This document shows positions 62,672 to 64,000 of a stretch of DNA of 64,000 nt, in pieces. The notes beneath the pieces are model-generated. The model made no database searches, had not been told where the DNA came from, and saw nothing but the letters and a program-made list of their open reading frames with translations. A program made the position numbers and the translations under genes. Numbering within the stretch: the stretch's first letter is position 1; each line of letters opens with the position of its first letter. Source of the stretch: Melieria omissa (taxonomy: Eukaryota; Arthropoda; Insecta; Diptera; Ulidiidae); the NCBI GenBank assembly GCA_963971225.1, contig OZ020269.1, positions 1,240,001 to 1,304,000 on the forward strand, read 5' to 3'.

Positions 62672-64000
62672 AAGAGAAGGTCATAGAGCCTTCGTCAGGC
62701 CCTTGGTGCTCGCCGGTCGTGCTAGTAAAGAAAAACGATTTTGTGTGGACTATCGAAAGCTCAATGACGTGACCAAGAAGGATAGCTATCCACTACCTCG
62801 GATCGATGACACCCTGGACAAACTGTCAGGCACACAGTGGTTTTCCACACTCGACTTACGCAGCGGCTATTGGCAGGTGGAGCTTGCAGACAAGGACAAG
62901 GAGAAAACGGCTTTTAGTGTTGGCGACGGTTTGTGGCAGTTCACCGTCATGCCGTTTGGACTCTGCAACGCACCAGCAACATTCGAGCGGCTAATGGAAC
63001 GCGTGCTAAAAGGGCTGCATTGGCGGACGTGTCTGGTATACCTCGACGACATAATCGTGATGGGCAAAAGCTTCGACGACCACCTGGAAAAGCTGAAGGA
63101 GGTATTTGGGCGAATACAAAACGCTGGAATTAAACTTCCAAAAAGAGGTCAAGTATCTGGGTCACACGGTTTCCACTCGCGGAATACATACGGATGAAGG
63201 CAAAATTACGGCGGTAAAGGAGTGGCCCCGACCACGCAATCTACATGAACTCCGCAGTTTCCTGGGCCTGTGCACATACTACCGAAGATTCGTTCCTGGA
63301 TTTGCGAACATAGCCGGCAGGTTGCACAAACTGACGAAAAAGAATCAAGCCTTCGCGTGGGGCGAAGAGCAGGAGCAGGCTTTTGCACGACTGAAGGAAA
63401 AATTGTGCAGTGCTCCAATTCTAGCCTTCCCCGTGCCTTGAGAGATGTTTGTGCTGGATACAGACGCAAGTGGGCATAGTATTGGTGATGTGCTATCACA
63501 GATAATAAATGGCCAAGAACAAGTGATAGCATAATAATAATAATAATTGATTGGCACGACAACCCGCTTACGCGAGACTAAGGCCTAGCTTCCCGCAACC
63601 ACCCGTGTTGTGCGTCTGAATTTTGTACGCGGGTGGAAGGGACCTACAGTTTTATGCCGGTTCCGAACTGCAGGTTGGGAGCTTTTTCATAGGCAATTTT
63701 TACTCTCAGAGGTTTGCCATTTCCAGCTGAGACAGCCACCGAAAGAGAAAACGAGTTTCCCGTTATTTTTTTTTAGGTGTTACTACATGCAGAATTCGAA
63801 CTTGCGTCGCTCTGCATGCGACTCGCTTGGACCGCGCACTAACCAACTGAGCCACGGCGGCTGTCAAGTGATAGCATACTACAGTAAAATTTTATCAAAG
63901 CCTGAACGCAACTACTATGTGACACGAAGGGAGTTGCTTGCAGTATGTGTGAAACACTTCCACAAATACCTGTATGGGCAAAAGTTTCGCCTGCGCACAG
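62672..64000 (+). pseudogene. Ty3/gypsy Pol fragment (RT and RNase H), split by a SINE
   Basis: Starts mid-gene with EPSSGPWCSPVVLVKK-like sequence, then FCVDYRKLNDVTKKDSYPLP, STLDLRSGYWQVEL (first Asp), FTVMPFGLCNAPATFERLME, the catalytic LVYLDDIIVMG and, after a frameshift near 63130, VKYLGHTVSTRGI and LHELRSFLGLCTYYRRFVPG. A stop near 63440 precedes LDTDASGHSIGDVLSQ (RNase H). The SINE interrupts at 63533, and SKPERNYYVTRRELLAVCVK follows to the window edge. It is not the same family as the errantivirus. Confidence 0.82.
63520..63878 (-). mobile_element. tRNA-derived SINE, copy 2 (63534-63864)
   Basis: Reverse-complementary to the SINE at 53376-53708 with few differences. CAAGTGATAGCATA flanks both sides (63520-63533, 63865-63878). 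On the minus strand it has the A box TGGCTCAGTTGG and a better B box, AGTTCGAATTC. The tail is (ATT)n. Confidence 0.9.

Overview
This window is eukaryotic and looks like repeat-dense chromatin of a higher fly (Diptera; tephritid-like is my inference, no taxon is proven). No bacterial signature was seen: no Shine-Dalgarno-led operons, no rRNA, and no tRNA genes other than tRNA-derived SINEs. I recognise no convincing host gene. Almost every base is a transposable element (TE), a remnant of one, or satellite, in nests that can be ordered from target-site duplications (TSDs) and terminal repeats.

Layout: (1) 1-10592 is a minus-strand BEL/Pao LTR retrotransposon whose 3' LTR is cut by the window edge; a 2.0-kb hAT element sits in its leader at 7210-9219. 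(2) It was inserted into a PHD-finger reading frame (10593-10801). (3) 11552-23513 is a 12-kb unit with inverted arms of about 690 bp and a 7-bp TSD. It carries a solo gypsy LTR, a mariner element with a jockey 3' end inside it, a piggyBac-type element with a Tc1 element inside it, and a 4.3-kb P-superfamily element with a THAP transposase. (4) A 147-bp satellite (23521-24862 and 32239-32440) is split by a full-length, apparently intact errantivirus (24863-32238, minus strand) with gag, pol and env. (5) 32942-42070 is a second BEL/Pao element with LTRs that look identical. It is defective and carries a P-like non-autonomous element (33595-35020) and a Transib transposon (38176-41024). (6) 42267-51730 is a Tc1 element holding a LOA-clade retrotransposon, which holds an intact R1-clade retrotransposon (45349-50650). 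(7) 52365-54280 is a Tc1-superfamily element with doubled terminal repeats and a tRNA-SINE inside. (8) 54575-60508 is a large inverted duplication built of hAT, a CCCTGT-ended element and I-clade reverse transcriptase, around a piggyBac and a foldback minisatellite. (9) The tail is an I-clade C-terminus with a MITE in it, then a Ty3/gypsy pol fragment with a second SINE copy.

The genes do not form a pathway. They are replication modules: capsid/nucleocapsid, protease, reverse transcriptase, RNase H, integrase and envelope for LTR elements; endonuclease plus reverse transcriptase for LINEs; and DDE transposases for cut-and-paste elements. The three most complete modules are the errantivirus, the R1-clade element and the THAP P-type transposase. 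The most unusual points are an apparently spliced 3' exon encoding a second nucleocapsid-like zinc array in the BEL elements, the defective but very young second BEL copy, and the long-arm 7-bp-TSD element.

All calls were made by eye from translated frames, repeat ends and TSDs. No database search was run. Family names rest on recalled domain motifs.
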